DNA of 64,000 nucleotides from Armatimonadota bacterium (GCA_025059775.1 JANXCW010000001.1:157549-221548); one strand, 5' to 3'. Counted from the stretch's first letter, positions 16,446-25,262 are shown. The notes: generated by a model from the sequence alone, not told the origin. Numbers and translations: made by a program.

Positions 16446-17258
16446 CTATTCCCCACCCTCCCGTCGCCACCGGCTCAGGAGGTCCTCGAGGTCCTGCACC
16501 ACCAGATCCGGCCGTACCCCTCCCTCTTCGGCCTCCCGCGAAACCCCTGAGAGCACCAGCACCGTCCGCATGCCCATACGAGCCCCTCCCGCGATGTCCG
16601 TTCCCAGCTGATCCCCGATCATGAGGGCCTCTGCGGCCGGGACGCCCAGGCGGCGCAGGGCCGCCTCCAGGAGGGGACGCTCGGGTTTGCCCAGCACCAC
16701 GGGCGCCTTCCCCGCGGCCACCTCGATGGCGGCCACGAGCGAACCCGCGCCGGGCCACAGATCCTCCCCCACGGGCAGCACGGGGTCGCGGTTGGTGGCC
16801 ACGAACCCCGCCCCTCGCCGGATGGCCCGGCAGGCATCCCGCAGCTTCGCATAGGTGAACTCCACGTCGAGCCCCACCACCACGAACGCCACCCCGTCCG
16901 GGTCCTCCGAGAGCACCATCCCCGCTTCCAGGAGCGCCTTCCGCAGCCCTTCCCCGCCGATGGCGTACACCGAGGTGCCCGGCTGGACCCGGGCCTGCAG
17001 GTACTCCGCGGCCACCTGGGCCGAGGTCACCACCTGGTCCGGAGCCACATGAATCCCCATGCGGACCAGCCGCTCCGCGTACTGCTCCGGGGTCCGGGCG
17101 GCGTTGTTGGTGGCGAAGACGAAGGGGAGACCGGTGCGCCGCAGGTGCTCCAGGAATGCCACGGCCCCGGGCAGCGGCGTCTTGCCCCGGTACACCACGC
17201 CGTCCAGGTCCAGCACCACCCCGCGGACGCCCTGCAGCCAGCGGGCGGACGCCGTCAT
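16446..17258 (-). CDS. HAD-IIA family phosphatase (NagD/PGP-like)
   Basis: The 270-residue protein has motif I VVLDLDGVVYRG with both Asp, motif II FATNNAARTPEQ, and motif III-IV LGKPERPLL and MIGDQLGTDIAGG. The cap insertion between motifs II and III is of the NagD/phosphoglycolate phosphatase type. It likely dephosphorylates a small phosphometabolite such as phosphoglycolate or glycerol phosphate. The ATG at 17258 overlaps the dapF-like stop as ATGA. Confidence 0.88.
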   Translation of the reverse strand: MTASARWLQGVRGVVLDLDGVVYRGKTPLPGAVAFLEHLRRTGLPFVFATNNAARTPEQYAERLVRMGIHVAPDQVVTSAQVAAEYLQARVQPGTSVYAIGGEGLRKALLEAGMVLSEDPDGVAFVVVGLDVEFTYAKLRDACRAIRRGAGFVATNRDPVLPVGEDLWPGAGSLVAAIEVAAGKAPVVLGKPERPLLEAALRRLGVPAAEALMIGDQLGTDIAGGARMGMRTVLVLSGVSREAEEGGVRPDLVVQDLEDLLSRWRREGGE

Positions 17259-18109
17259 GACAACGTCTCCACGAACTCCGGAGAGAACTCGCCCCGGTAG
17301 ACCTCCCGGGCGGGGCCCGTCATCCGCAGGGAGAATCCTTCGCCCACCTGGATTCGCAGCGCACCTCCCGGCATCTCCACGGTCACATCCCGCCGCGTGA
17401 ACCCACGGCGCACGCAGGCCGCGGCCACCGCGCACGCACTGGAACCGGAGGCCAGGGTCTCCCCCGCCCCCCGTTCCCAAATGCGGACGCGCACCCTCTC
17501 TTGGTCCAACACCTGAGCGAACTGCACGTTCGTGCGCTGGGGAAACGCGGGATGCCGCTCGAGCGCCGGACCCAGTCGGGGGAAGTCCACCCCCGTGAGA
17601 TCCTCCACGAACACCACGCAGTGTGGGTTCCCTACCGTCAGGGCGGTGATCCGGACCGTCGCGCCCTCCACCTCCACAGGCTCGTCCACCACCTCCCGGG
17701 GAGGGCCCGCCATAGGGATGTGTGGGCTCCAGAAGCTGGCCTCTCCCATGTCGACCGTGACCTCCGCCACCCGGTCCCCCACCACCGCAAGCACGCACGT
17801 CACGATCCCCCCGGGTGTCTCCACGGTGAAGCGGGTGCTCCGGGTGAACCCGTGCTCGTACAGGTATTTGGCGAAGATCCGCAGGCCGTTCCCGCTTTTC
17901 TCCGCCTCGCTGCCGTCCGGGTTGTAGATGCGCAACCCGAAGTCCGCGCGATCGCTGGACACGCGCGCCAGAATCCCGTCCGAGCCCACTCCCAGATGCC
18001 GGTCGCAGATGCGCCGGACGGCCTCGGGGGTGAGGGCGAACGAGAGCGAGGTGAGATCCACCACAAGGTAGTCGTTGCCGAGCGCGTGCGCCTTCACGAA
18101 TCGGTTCAT
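17255..18109 (-). CDS. dapF: Diaminopimelate epimerase homologue without the two catalytic Cys
   Basis: The 284-residue protein is clearly DapF by sequence: KAHALGNDYLVVD at the start, NPDGSEAEKSGNGLR, LTVGNPHCVVF and RIWERGAGETLASGSSACA. However, the first catalytic cysteine (GNGxRC) is Ile78, and the second (GETxACGTG) is Ser221; both codons are clear (ATC and TCC). Known DapF uses this cysteine pair to racemise the alpha carbon, so normal two-base catalysis is not expected, although Cys226 lies nearby. It may be a divergent epimerase or have another role. It is coupled to ddl, which keeps the peptidoglycan-precursor context. Confidence 0.8.
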   Translation of the reverse strand: MNRFVKAHALGNDYLVVDLTSLSFALTPEAVRRICDRHLGVGSDGILARVSSDRADFGLRIYNPDGSEAEKSGNGLRIFAKYLYEHGFTRSTRFTVETPGGIVTCVLAVVGDRVAEVTVDMGEASFWSPHIPMAGPPREVVDEPVEVEGATVRITALTVGNPHCVVFVEDLTGVDFPRLGPALERHPAFPQRTNVQFAQVLDQERVRVRIWERGAGETLASGSSACAVAAACVRRGFTRRDVTVEMPGGALRIQVGEGFSLRMTGPAREVYRGEFSPEFVETLS

Positions 18110-19185
18110 CCCATCCCTCCCCGCCGGGCGAGGGCTTCCCCGCTGGGGTAGCGGATCCGCAGGGCGCTTTTCTGTCGCCACCGCTCCAGGGCCAGGTCCA
18201 CCAGCCGGGAGATCAGATCCCGGTAAGGGATCCCGGAGGCCTCCCACAGCTTCGGATACATGCTGATGGAGGTGAACCCGGGAATGGTGTTCACCTCGCT
18301 TACGTACACGGTGCCCTCCCGGGTCACCAGGAAATCCACCCGGGCCATGCCGCACAGCTGGAGAGCCCGGTAGGCATCCAGGGCCAGGGACCGCACCCGT
18401 TCCGAGAGCTCCCCGGGAAGGGAGGCGGGGATCACCAGCTCCGCGCCGTGCGGATCCAGGTACTTCGCTTCATACGTGTAAAAGGCGTGGGTGGGCCGGA
18501 CCTCCCCCGGAAGGGAGGCGATGGGATCGTCGTTCCCGAGCACGCTGACCTCCACCTCCAGGGGATACGGAACCGCCCGCTCCACGATGGCCGCAAGGCC
18601 GTACTGCAGGGCATCCTCCACCGCTTCCGCGAGCCCTCCCTCCGCCTCCACCCGGTGGACGCCTACGGAGGAACCCAGCCGGGTGGGCTTCACAAAGCAG
18701 GGGTAGCCGATCCGCTCCGCGGTCTCGCGCCGCACGCCCTCCGGATCCCTCCGCCAGCGGCTCGCGGGAAACACGAGGAAGTCCACCACGGGCAGCCCGC
18801 TTGCCCGCAGCAGAGCTTTCTGCACCCCCTTGTCCATGCCCACCGCAGACCCCAGCACGTCCGCCCCCACGTACGGGACGTTCAGAAGCTCAAATAGGCC
18901 CTGAACCGTGCCATCCTCCCCCGCGGGGCCGTGCAGCACCGGGAATAGGACGTCGCAGACCACCTCTCCCCCCGACACCAGGAAGACCGCCCGCCCCGGT
19001 CGGTCCAGCCGCAGGGCCGCGGGCTGGCCCTGTACGAACCAGGTGCCGTCCCGGTCAATGAAGATCTCCACCACGGAGAACCGTTCAGGATCCGCGGCCC
19101 GGATCACGTTGCGGGCGGAGATGCAGGAGACCTCGTGCTCCCCACTCCGTCCCCCGTAGAGGATTCCGAGCCGGATCCGCTCCAT
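18106..19185 (-). CDS. ddl: D-alanine--D-alanine ligase
   Basis: This 359-residue ATP-grasp enzyme makes the D-Ala-D-Ala dipeptide for peptidoglycan. It begins LGILYGGRSGEHEVSCISAR, where the Glu and Ser-type residues bind the first D-Ala. It contains KPTRLGSSVGVHRV, YEAKYLDPHGAEL (omega loop) and the metal-binding SEVNTIPGFTSISMYPKLWE. The omega-loop Tyr fits D-Ala rather than D-lactate at the second site. It is the first gene of an operon reading ddl, dapF-like, HAD, apgM, plsC-like, hydrolase. Confidence 0.95.
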   Translation of the reverse strand: MERIRLGILYGGRSGEHEVSCISARNVIRAADPERFSVVEIFIDRDGTWFVQGQPAALRLDRPGRAVFLVSGGEVVCDVLFPVLHGPAGEDGTVQGLFELLNVPYVGADVLGSAVGMDKGVQKALLRASGLPVVDFLVFPASRWRRDPEGVRRETAERIGYPCFVKPTRLGSSVGVHRVEAEGGLAEAVEDALQYGLAAIVERAVPYPLEVEVSVLGNDDPIASLPGEVRPTHAFYTYEAKYLDPHGAELVIPASLPGELSERVRSLALDAYRALQLCGMARVDFLVTREGTVYVSEVNTIPGFTSISMYPKLWEASGIPYRDLISRLVDLALERWRQKSALRIRYPSGEALARRGGMG

Positions 19186-19226
19186 CCCCGCGCCCTATCA
19201 TCCCATCGCACCCGGGTGAGGGCATC

Positions 19227-20375
19227 CTAGATGCCCGACGGCACCGGCACCGGGCGGTAGGGAGGTCCCTCGTATCGCACCCGGGGGCGGAACAGGCGGT
19301 TGTCCTCGTGCTGCTCGGTGACGTGTGCCACCAGCCCCGCGATCCGGGCGCAGAGAAAGATGGGCGTGTAGAGGGGCATCGGCACGCCCAGCAGGTACAG
19401 CAACAGCCCGATGGGATAGTCCACGTTGGGGTAGATGCCCTTCTCCCGGGCCATGACCTCCTCCACGGTACGGTAGGTGGCAAGCAGCTCCCGGCCCTCG
19501 GGCCGGCGGTCCGCCAGCTGCGGAAGGTACTCCTGGAGCAGCACGGCCCGGGGGTCGTGGCGCCGCATGTACACCCGGTGCCCGAACCCCATGATGCGCG
19601 CCCCCTGCTTGAGCTTCTCCATGATGTACGCCTCCGCTCGGGCTGCTCCGCCCTGCTCCAGGATCTCCAGGAGCATGCGCATGGCGGCCTCGTTGGCCCC
19701 GCCGTGAAGGGATCCCTTGAGGGAAGCCGCAGCTCCGGTCACGGCTCCGTACAGGTCCGAGAGGGTGCTGGCGATCACCCGGGCCGCAAAGGTGGAGTTC
19801 GGCATCTCGTGCTCGATGTAACAGGTGAGGACGGCGTCGAAGACTCGGAGGGCGGTGGGATCCGGGCAGTCTCCCAGGATCATCTTCAGGAACCCACCCG
19901 CAAACCCCGCCTCCCGGTCCGGCCGCATGGGCTCCTGTCCGTGCAGGATCCGATGGGCATTGGCCGCGAGGGTGGGGGCCTTCGCCAGCAGACGCAGTCC
20001 TTTCGCCCGGTTCGCCTCCGGGCTGGGATCGTCCAGGACCGCGGGGTCCTCGTACCCTGCGAGGAAGGAGATTCCGGTGCGCAGGGCGTCCATGACAGAG
20101 GTGGTGCGGGGGAGAAGGGCCAGCATCCGGTATGCTTCCTCCGGAACCTCCGCGGCCTCGCAGAGGCTCCGCTCGAATGCAGAGGCCTGCTCGGACGTAG
20201 GGAGTTCCCCGTGGAACAGGAGGTAGGCGACGTCCACGTACGGGCGGTGCCGCGCGAGCTCGATGAGGTCGTATCCGCGCACCAGGATCCTCTCGTGGTC
20301 CGTGTCGAGGTAGCTGACGCGGGTGACGGTGGCGATCACGCCCTCCAATCCGGGGCTGTAGGGAATCTCCGTCAT
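19227..20375 (-). CDS. prpC: Citrate/2-methylcitrate synthase
   Basis: The 382-residue enzyme shows the three catalytic elements of the family: His in CYIEHEMPNSTFAARV, His in GFGHRVYMRR, and Asp in YPNVDYPIG. It condenses propionyl-CoA (or acetyl-CoA) with oxaloacetate. The neighbouring prpB and prpD genes on the same strand point to 2-methylcitrate synthase of the propionate-degrading methylcitrate cycle. It is the last gene of that operon, 7 bases after prpB. Confidence 0.9.
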   Translation of the reverse strand: MTEIPYSPGLEGVIATVTRVSYLDTDHERILVRGYDLIELARHRPYVDVAYLLFHGELPTSEQASAFERSLCEAAEVPEEAYRMLALLPRTTSVMDALRTGISFLAGYEDPAVLDDPSPEANRAKGLRLLAKAPTLAANAHRILHGQEPMRPDREAGFAGGFLKMILGDCPDPTALRVFDAVLTCYIEHEMPNSTFAARVIASTLSDLYGAVTGAAASLKGSLHGGANEAAMRMLLEILEQGGAARAEAYIMEKLKQGARIMGFGHRVYMRRHDPRAVLLQEYLPQLADRRPEGRELLATYRTVEEVMAREKGIYPNVDYPIGLLLYLLGVPMPLYTPIFLCARIAGLVAHVTEQHEDNRLFRPRVRYEGPPYRPVPVPSGI

Positions 20376-20381
20376 CGTCCT

Positions 20382-21269
20382 TCACCTCCTGGCCAGCTTG
20401 CGGTCCAGAGCCTCGTAGTCGTCGTACCGCAGGAGGTCGTACAGATCCCGCCGGGTCTGTATGCGGGGGATCCAGTCCGCCTGGCTGCCCTTCTCCCGGA
20501 GATCCCGGAAGAGCTCCTCTACGGCCCGCATGGCCACCCGCAGGGCCGTCACGGGGAAGATCACGATGCGGTAGCCGAGACGGTGGAACGCCTCCACCGA
20601 AAGGAGCGGCGTGCGGCCGAACTCCGTCACGTTGGCCAGCAACGGCACCCGTACCGCCTCCGCCACCGCCCGGAACTCCTCCGGGCTTTCCAGGGCCTCG
20701 GGGAAGAAGACGTCCGCTCCCGCCTCCGCGTACAGCTGACCCCGGCGGATCACCTCCGCGAGGCCGTGGGTGGCTCGGGCGTCTGTGCGGGCTACCACCA
20801 GGAGGTGCCGGCGCGCCTGAGCCGCGGCCGCGATCTTCTCCGCCATGGCCTCCGCGGAAGTGACCTCCTTTCCGCCCAGGTGGCCGCATCGCTTTGGCAT
20901 CACCTGATCCTCGATCTGCACCGCAGCGGCTCCCGCGGCTTCCAGCTCGCGGACCGTGCGCACCACGTTGAGGGCCTCTCCGAAGCCCACATCCGCGTCC
21001 ACGATCACAGGAAGCCGTGTGGCCCGCACCACCCACCGCACCGCCTCCGTCACCTCCGGGAGGGTTACCAGGCCCAGGTCCGGGAGGGCAAGGCTCGCAC
21101 TGTAGGCGGCACCGGAGAAGTACAGGACCTCAAACCCTGCTTCCTGGGCGAGGCGTGCCACCAGGGCGTTGAACACGCCGGGGGCGACGAGGACCTCCCG
21201 GGTCTCCAGAAGCGTCCGCAGTCGCAGGGCAGGGTGCTCCTCCGGCGGTGGTTGCACCAGCCACGTCAT
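20382..21269 (-). CDS. prpB: Methylisocitrate lyase (PEP mutase/isocitrate lyase family)
   Basis: This 295-residue TIM-barrel enzyme cleaves 2-methylisocitrate to pyruvate and succinate. Family residues are visible: YFSGAAYSAS, VIVDADVGFG (metal-binding Asp pair), VQIEDQVMPKRCGHLGGK, which holds the KRCGH active-site loop with the catalytic Cys, and VARTDAR. The next gene downstream is the synthase and the upstream gene is a PrpD-type dehydratase, so the three steps of the methylcitrate cycle lie in one unit. Confidence 0.92.
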   Translation of the reverse strand: MTWLVQPPPEEHPALRLRTLLETREVLVAPGVFNALVARLAQEAGFEVLYFSGAAYSASLALPDLGLVTLPEVTEAVRWVVRATRLPVIVDADVGFGEALNVVRTVRELEAAGAAAVQIEDQVMPKRCGHLGGKEVTSAEAMAEKIAAAAQARRHLLVVARTDARATHGLAEVIRRGQLYAEAGADVFFPEALESPEEFRAVAEAVRVPLLANVTEFGRTPLLSVEAFHRLGYRIVIFPVTALRVAMRAVEELFRDLREKGSQADWIPRIQTRRDLYDLLRYDDYEALDRKLARR

Positions 21270-21276
21270 GCCGGTC

Positions 21277-22656
21277 TCACACGTAGAGGAGCCGCACGAG
21301 CTCTCCGAGATCCTCCTGGGCCTCCAGGCGCCACACCCACTCCGCCACCCGCTCGGCCTGGTCCGGAGTCCAGACCTCCGCTACGTTGCGTCGGAACTTC
21401 TCCATCACCTCCTCGTCCGTCATGGGGTTGCGGGCATGTCCCCGGGGGAACCGCACCTCCTCCACGTACGTGGCCCCGTCCTGGGTACGCACCGCGATGC
21501 GGTTGGGGATCCCCTCCGGATAGCCGCGGGTAAGTTCAGGATCCTCCCGGAGGGTGATCCGGTCCTTCAGGAACGCCCGGACGGCGGGGTCCTGAAACCG
21601 GGCGGGCGCGAAGGAGGCGCGGTGGACTTCGCCGTCCAGCAAAGCCACCGCCACGATGTAGGGGAGGGAGTGGTCCGCGGTCTCCCGGGTCTTCGGCTCC
21701 CACTTCTCCGGGTCCTTGGCGATGATCTCGTAAGCGGCCCGAAAGGTCTCGATGTGCACGGAGGCGATTCGCGCTGGGTCCCGGATCTGCTGTCGCAGCC
21801 GCAGGGCTGCATCCACCGCGCTCTGCGCATGGTACTCCACGGGCCAGAACTTGAGGTAGGTGCCCAGGATCCGGGAGGGAGGCCTCTGGTCCGTCAGCGC
21901 CCGCAGAACGCCGTCGTCGAACCGTTCGCCCCGCAGCAGCTGCGCGAAAAATCCCATCTGGCCCTCAAACGGCTGATGCGGCCCCGTCATGCCGCTTGCG
22001 GCGAGCAGCGCCGCCTCCAGGGCGTTCCGCGTGGCCTCCGCGGCCGCCGCACCCTTCCACATGGCGAGCTCTCCGGCTCGGGTCTGGCGCATGGCCGCGT
22101 GTGCCACCGCGGTGATGGCCAGGGCGTGTTCGGTCTGCGGTGGGGTCAACTTCAGGAGGTAGGCGGCCCCGCACGCGGTGCCCAAGGCCGTGTAGTTCAC
22201 GTGGTCCCACCCGTGCGCCCGCAGGCTTGCCGCGTCGCACAGGCACACGCCGACCTCATAAGCCAGGGCGATGGCCGTGATGAGCTCGCGGGGGCTACAC
22301 CTCCGCCACTCCGCGAGGGCAACGAGCGCGGGGATCATGTCGCTGGGATGGAGCGGCTCCCGGGAGAGATAGGTGTCGTTGAAGTCCAGGTAGCGCACCA
22401 TCACCGCGTTGGCGAAGGCCGCGGCCCCCGGTGGGGCCTGCACGGGTGTTCCCCACAGGGTGGCACCCCGTGCGCTCGATAGGGTGTAGGCATATGCCCG
22501 GGCGGCCTTCGGGGCATCCTCCACAAAGGCCGCCATGGCCACGCCGAGGCTGTCGAGCACCCGGCGCTTGACCTCATGCACCACCTCCGGGCTTAGCCGT
22601 TCCCAGCGAACGGAGGCCGTGTACTCCGCGAGGAGGCGGCTGTAGCGGTCCGACAC
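21277..22656 (-). CDS. prpD: 2-methylcitrate dehydratase (MmgE/PrpD family)
   Basis: The 459-residue protein has the PrpD family start LAEYTASVRWERLSPEVVHEV KRRVLDSLGVAMAAF and the conserved NDTYLSREPLHPSDM block. KFWPVEYHAQSAVDAA is also diagnostic. It dehydrates 2-methylcitrate to 2-methyl-cis-aconitate and needs no iron-sulfur cluster. The GTG at 22656 has AGAGGG at 6 bases and clears the stop of the EVE gene; the ATG at 22695 would overlap that gene. It is first of the prpDBC unit. Confidence 0.88.
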   Translation of the reverse strand: MSDRYSRLLAEYTASVRWERLSPEVVHEVKRRVLDSLGVAMAAFVEDAPKAARAYAYTLSSARGATLWGTPVQAPPGAAAFANAVMVRYLDFNDTYLSREPLHPSDMIPALVALAEWRRCSPRELITAIALAYEVGVCLCDAASLRAHGWDHVNYTALGTACGAAYLLKLTPPQTEHALAITAVAHAAMRQTRAGELAMWKGAAAAEATRNALEAALLAASGMTGPHQPFEGQMGFFAQLLRGERFDDGVLRALTDQRPPSRILGTYLKFWPVEYHAQSAVDAALRLRQQIRDPARIASVHIETFRAAYEIIAKDPEKWEPKTRETADHSLPYIVAVALLDGEVHRASFAPARFQDPAVRAFLKDRITLREDPELTRGYPEGIPNRIAVRTQDGATYVEEVRFPRGHARNPMTDEEVMEKFRRNVAEVWTPDQAERVAEWVWRLEAQEDLGELVRLLYV

Positions 22657-22672
22657 CGGATTCCCTCTCGTC

Positions 22673-23125
22673 CTAGGATGCGCGGGTGCGGCCACGACTA
22701 TGGTACGCTTCGGGGGCTTCCGGGGGAAGTCCGCCCATGGCGCAGATCCGGCTCCAGGACACGGGGTCCACGGGGATCACGGAGAGCCGGGGCTGGCGCA
22801 GGAGGAGCAGGTGCTGGAGCTGGGGATCGGCCCGGATCTGCGCCAGCGTCACCGGACGCGCAAGCGGCCGCACGGCCCGTACCTCCACCACGACCCGCCC
22901 GGGATCCGAGGGATCCGGATAGGCCTCGCGCACCACCTCCACGATCCCCACAACCCGCCGCTCCGTGCCCGTGTGGTAGAAGAAGGCGAGATCCCCCCGC
23001 CGCATGCTCCGCAGGTGGCGCTGGGCCTGCGGGTTCCGCACCCCGTCCCAAACCTCCACCCCGGCCCGCAGCTGGTCTTCCCAGGACCATGTCTCGGGTT
23101 CGCTCTTCAGCAGCCAGTACGCCAT
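22673..23125 (-). CDS. EVE-domain protein (thymocyte nuclear protein 1-like)
   Basis: This 150-residue protein is a stand-alone EVE domain: MAYWLLKSEPETWSWEDQL at the start, VWDGVRNPQAQRHLRSM and GDLAFFYHTG. The C-terminal SVIPVDPVSW and the aromatic cage are typical. EVE domains are PUA-like and bind modified bases in DNA or RNA. It stands just upstream of prpD on the same strand and is divergent from tRNA-Ser and rtcA. The family resemblance is strong but the ligand is unknown. Confidence 0.9.
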   Translation of the reverse strand: MAYWLLKSEPETWSWEDQLRAGVEVWDGVRNPQAQRHLRSMRRGDLAFFYHTGTERRVVGIVEVVREAYPDPSDPGRVVVEVRAVRPLARPVTLAQIRADPQLQHLLLLRQPRLSVIPVDPVSWSRICAMGGLPPEAPEAYHSRGRTRAS

Positions 23126-23146
23126 GCATCCCTCCGTAGCGGGCTC

Positions 23147-23155
23147 TGGTATGCT
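23147..23155 (+). promoter_or_regulatory. Extended -10 promoter of tRNA-Ser
   Basis: CTGGTATGCT carries an extended -10 (TG-n-TATGCT, hexamer at 23150-23155). Transcription would begin about 5 bases before the tRNA. No -35 hexamer is clear. The same TG-n-TATACT arrangement occurs before the SRP RNA. Confidence 0.5.
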
Positions 23156-23166
23156 AGAAGGTGCGC

Positions 23167-23262
23167 GGAGGGGTGCGGGAGCCTGGTTGATCCGGCGCGC
23201 CTGGAGAGCGCGTAGGCAGGCTAAAACCTGCCTCGTGGGTTCAAATCCCACCCCCTCCGCCA
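23167..23262 (+). tRNA. tRNA-Ser(GGA), class II, CCA encoded
   Basis: GGAGGGG pairs with CCCCTCC to form the 7-bp acceptor stem, followed by discriminator G and an encoded CCA. The anticodon stem CGCGC/GCGCG carries the loop CTGGAGA with anticodon GGA at 23203-23205, reading UCC and UCU. A long variable arm (GGCAGG paired with CCTGCC) and a 3-bp D stem are typical of tRNA-Ser. The T arm reads GTGGGTTCAAATCCCAC. Bases 23263-23362 after it contain nothing recognisable. Confidence 0.96.
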
Positions 23263-23362
23263 CCTTCCCCGGGACGGACCGTGAACGTGTCCGGAAAGCC
23301 ACAGGGCCATTGTACCGTCCCCCTTTGCCTCCGGGCGGAGACCTCCGTATGGTGGGAACGGG

Positions 23363-24403
23363 ATGGTGGAGCTGGACGGCGCCCAGCACAGTGGGAGCGG
23401 GACCATCGTGCGCACCGCCGCCGCACTCGCGGCCCTGCTGGGGCAGGACCTGCATATCACCAACGTGCGGGCGCGACGGGAGGAGCCGGGCCTGCGACCC
23501 CAGCACCTGAGGGCCCTGGAGGCCGTGGCGACCCTGTGCGGAGGGGCGTTGGACGGGGCCCGGGTGGGTTCCCGGGAGTTCACCCTCCGCCCCCTGCGGC
23601 CTCCGGAGGGCGGCCGCTACACGTGGGACATCGGAAGTGCGGGCTCCACCACCCTCCTGGCCATGACGGTACTCCCCGTGGCCGCGTTCGCCCCTAGGCC
23701 GAGCGTGTTCCGCATCGAGGGAGGATTGTTTCAGGACTTCGCACCCTCCGCTTTCCACCTGCAGCACGTGGTGCTTCCCCTCCTCCGACGCATGGGGCTC
23801 CGGGCGGAGGTGGAGATCCTCCGACCCGGGTACGTGCCGAAAGGAGGAGGGATCCTGGAGGTGCGGGTGGAGCCCGTGGAGGGTGCCCTGCGAGCCCTGC
23901 AGATGGTGGAGCAGGGCCACGTCACGCGGGTCTGGGGAATTGCCCTCTCCTCCCACCTCCAACAGCGGAGGGTGAGCGAGCGGATGGCGGAACGATGTAC
24001 GGCGAAGCTTGCACAGGGGGGGCTGGAGGCACACATCGAGGTGCTCTACGATCGCACGGCCCTGCAGCCAGGAGCGGCCCTCGCGGTCTTCGCGGAGACC
24101 AGCACGGGCTGTCGCCTGGGCGCGGATCGCGCGGGGGCGCCCGGACGCCCCTCGGAGGCCCTCGCGGACGAGGTGGCCCGGATGCTGCTCGTGGACCTCC
24201 GCAGCGGCGCCACCGTGGACCGCCATCTTGCGGACCAGCTGGTGGTGTACGCGGCCCTGGCGGAAGGGACCACGGAGTTCGTGGTGCCGGAGGTCACGGA
24301 CCACGTGGCCACCAACCTGTGGCTGGTGCAGGAGATCACGCACGCGGAGTTCTTCCTCGACCACCGGCGGGTGCGCATCCGTGGGATCGGGTATCGGCGT
24401 TAG
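23363..24403 (+). CDS. rtcA: RNA 3'-terminal phosphate cyclase
   Basis: The 346-residue enzyme converts RNA 3'-phosphate ends to 2',3'-cyclic phosphates using ATP and a covalent His-AMP. It begins MVELDGAQHSGSGT, a variant of the usual IDGSxGEGGGQ start. It contains GSAGSTTLLAMTVLPVA, PGYVPKGGGILEV and TVDRHLADQLVVYAALAEG, where the His is the adenylated residue. It stands downstream of tRNA-Ser on the same strand and overlaps the DUF402 gene, which suggests a link with RNA-end repair or nucleotide clean-up. No rtcB is in the window. Confidence 0.93.
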   Translation: MVELDGAQHSGSGTIVRTAAALAALLGQDLHITNVRARREEPGLRPQHLRALEAVATLCGGALDGARVGSREFTLRPLRPPEGGRYTWDIGSAGSTTLLAMTVLPVAAFAPRPSVFRIEGGLFQDFAPSAFHLQHVVLPLLRRMGLRAEVEILRPGYVPKGGGILEVRVEPVEGALRALQMVEQGHVTRVWGIALSSHLQQRRVSERMAERCTAKLAQGGLEAHIEVLYDRTALQPGAALAVFAETSTGCRLGADRAGAPGRPSEALADEVARMLLVDLRSGATVDRHLADQLVVYAALAEGTTEFVVPEVTDHVATNLWLVQEITHAEFFLDHRRVRIRGIGYRR

Positions 24404-25262
24404 GATCCACCTTCCCGAAGACTCCGCGTCGCCGGAGGTGCACATCAGGGATCAGGCGGATCACCAGGGGATTCTCATCACGGGTTCCGCGGAGGCGACA
24501 CAGGCCGTGGCGCGGGCCCTGCGTCGTCATCTGCCGCTCGCGGTGGTGCAGGTGCACGCCCGGGACGGACGGTGGATCTGCACCATGGATTTCCCCGCTC
24601 CCGTGAAGGCGTTTCTGGACTGCGTACGGGCCCGCCACGTGCCCACCCTCTCCGGACACCACCGGCTGCGGGCCTGCGACGACGGCCGGCTCCGGGAGGC
24701 GGAGGCCCGAGGAGCCCAGGTGGACGACGCCCAGGCCCTGGAGCGTGCGCTGGTCTGGGACCGCATCGTCCCCGGATCCCCGTACCAGATCCACTACCGG
24801 AAGCCCGGAGCCCGGACCCTGGTGCTGCGGGGGACGGTGGAGCATGTGGAGGCACACACCGTGGTGGTGCGCCGCACCTTCCGCCCCGGAGGAAGGTACG
24901 ACAGCCTCGGTGCCGAGAAATGCACGGGGGATTGGGGACTCGTGGAGCTCATGCAGGGAGCGTGGTGGGTGCGGCGCCGGTACTTCCGGGAGAGCGGAGA
25001 GGAGATCGGGGAGATCTACAATGTGAACACGCCCGTGGAGATCTACCCGGAATTCGCCGCCTCTGTGGACCTGGAGGTGGACGTGGTTCGGTTCCCCTCT
25101 GGAAGGGTGGAGATCGTGGACACGGAGGAGCTACTGGCCCGAGTGCGGCAGGGAGTCCTTCCCCGGGCCCTCGCCCATCTCGCCCTCCACGAGGCCCAGG
25201 GGATCGCACGGGAGCTCCGGGGGAGCGGCGGAGTGGTATACTGGGGTGCGCGGCCGTGCTAG
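24381..25262 (+). CDS. DUF402-domain protein with an unknown N-terminal domain
   Basis: About 293 residues. The C-terminal half has the DUF402 (Ntdp/FomD-like) signature: RPGGRYDSLGAEK, WWVRRRYFRESGEEIGEIYN and TPVEIYPEFAASVDLEVDVV, with acidic residues that bind a metal in nucleoside di/triphosphatases. The first 130 residues are not recognised. The GTG at 24381 overlaps the rtcA end; another GTG at 24438 is possible. The final 11 bases overlap the 5' end of the SRP RNA, whose promoter also lies inside this gene. Coupling to rtcA hints at nucleotide or RNA-end metabolism. Confidence 0.75.
   Translation: MGSGIGVRIHLPEDSASPEVHIRDQADHQGILITGSAEATQAVARALRRHLPLAVVQVHARDGRWICTMDFPAPVKAFLDCVRARHVPTLSGHHRLRACDDGRLREAEARGAQVDDAQALERALVWDRIVPGSPYQIHYRKPGARTLVLRGTVEHVEAHTVVVRRTFRPGGRYDSLGAEKCTGDWGLVELMQGAWWVRRRYFRESGEEIGEIYNVNTPVEIYPEFAASVDLEVDVVRFPSGRVEIVDTEELLARVRQGVLPRALAHLALHEAQGIARELRGSGGVVYWGARPC
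25233..25242 (+). promoter_or_regulatory. ffs: Extended -10 promoter of the SRP RNA inside the DUF402 gene
   Basis: GTGGTATACT contains TG-n-TATACT with the hexamer at 25237-25242. Transcription would start about 25249-25252, where the terminal stem of the SRP RNA begins. The promoter lies within the last codons of the DUF402 frame. Confidence 0.6.

Noticed and set aside
19198..21533. Long open frames on both strands over prpC and prpB (more than 600 codons)
   Set aside because: They are Gly/Pro/Arg/His-rich translations of alternative frames of the two clear enzymes and have no recognisable motif; GC-rich codon use keeps such frames open.
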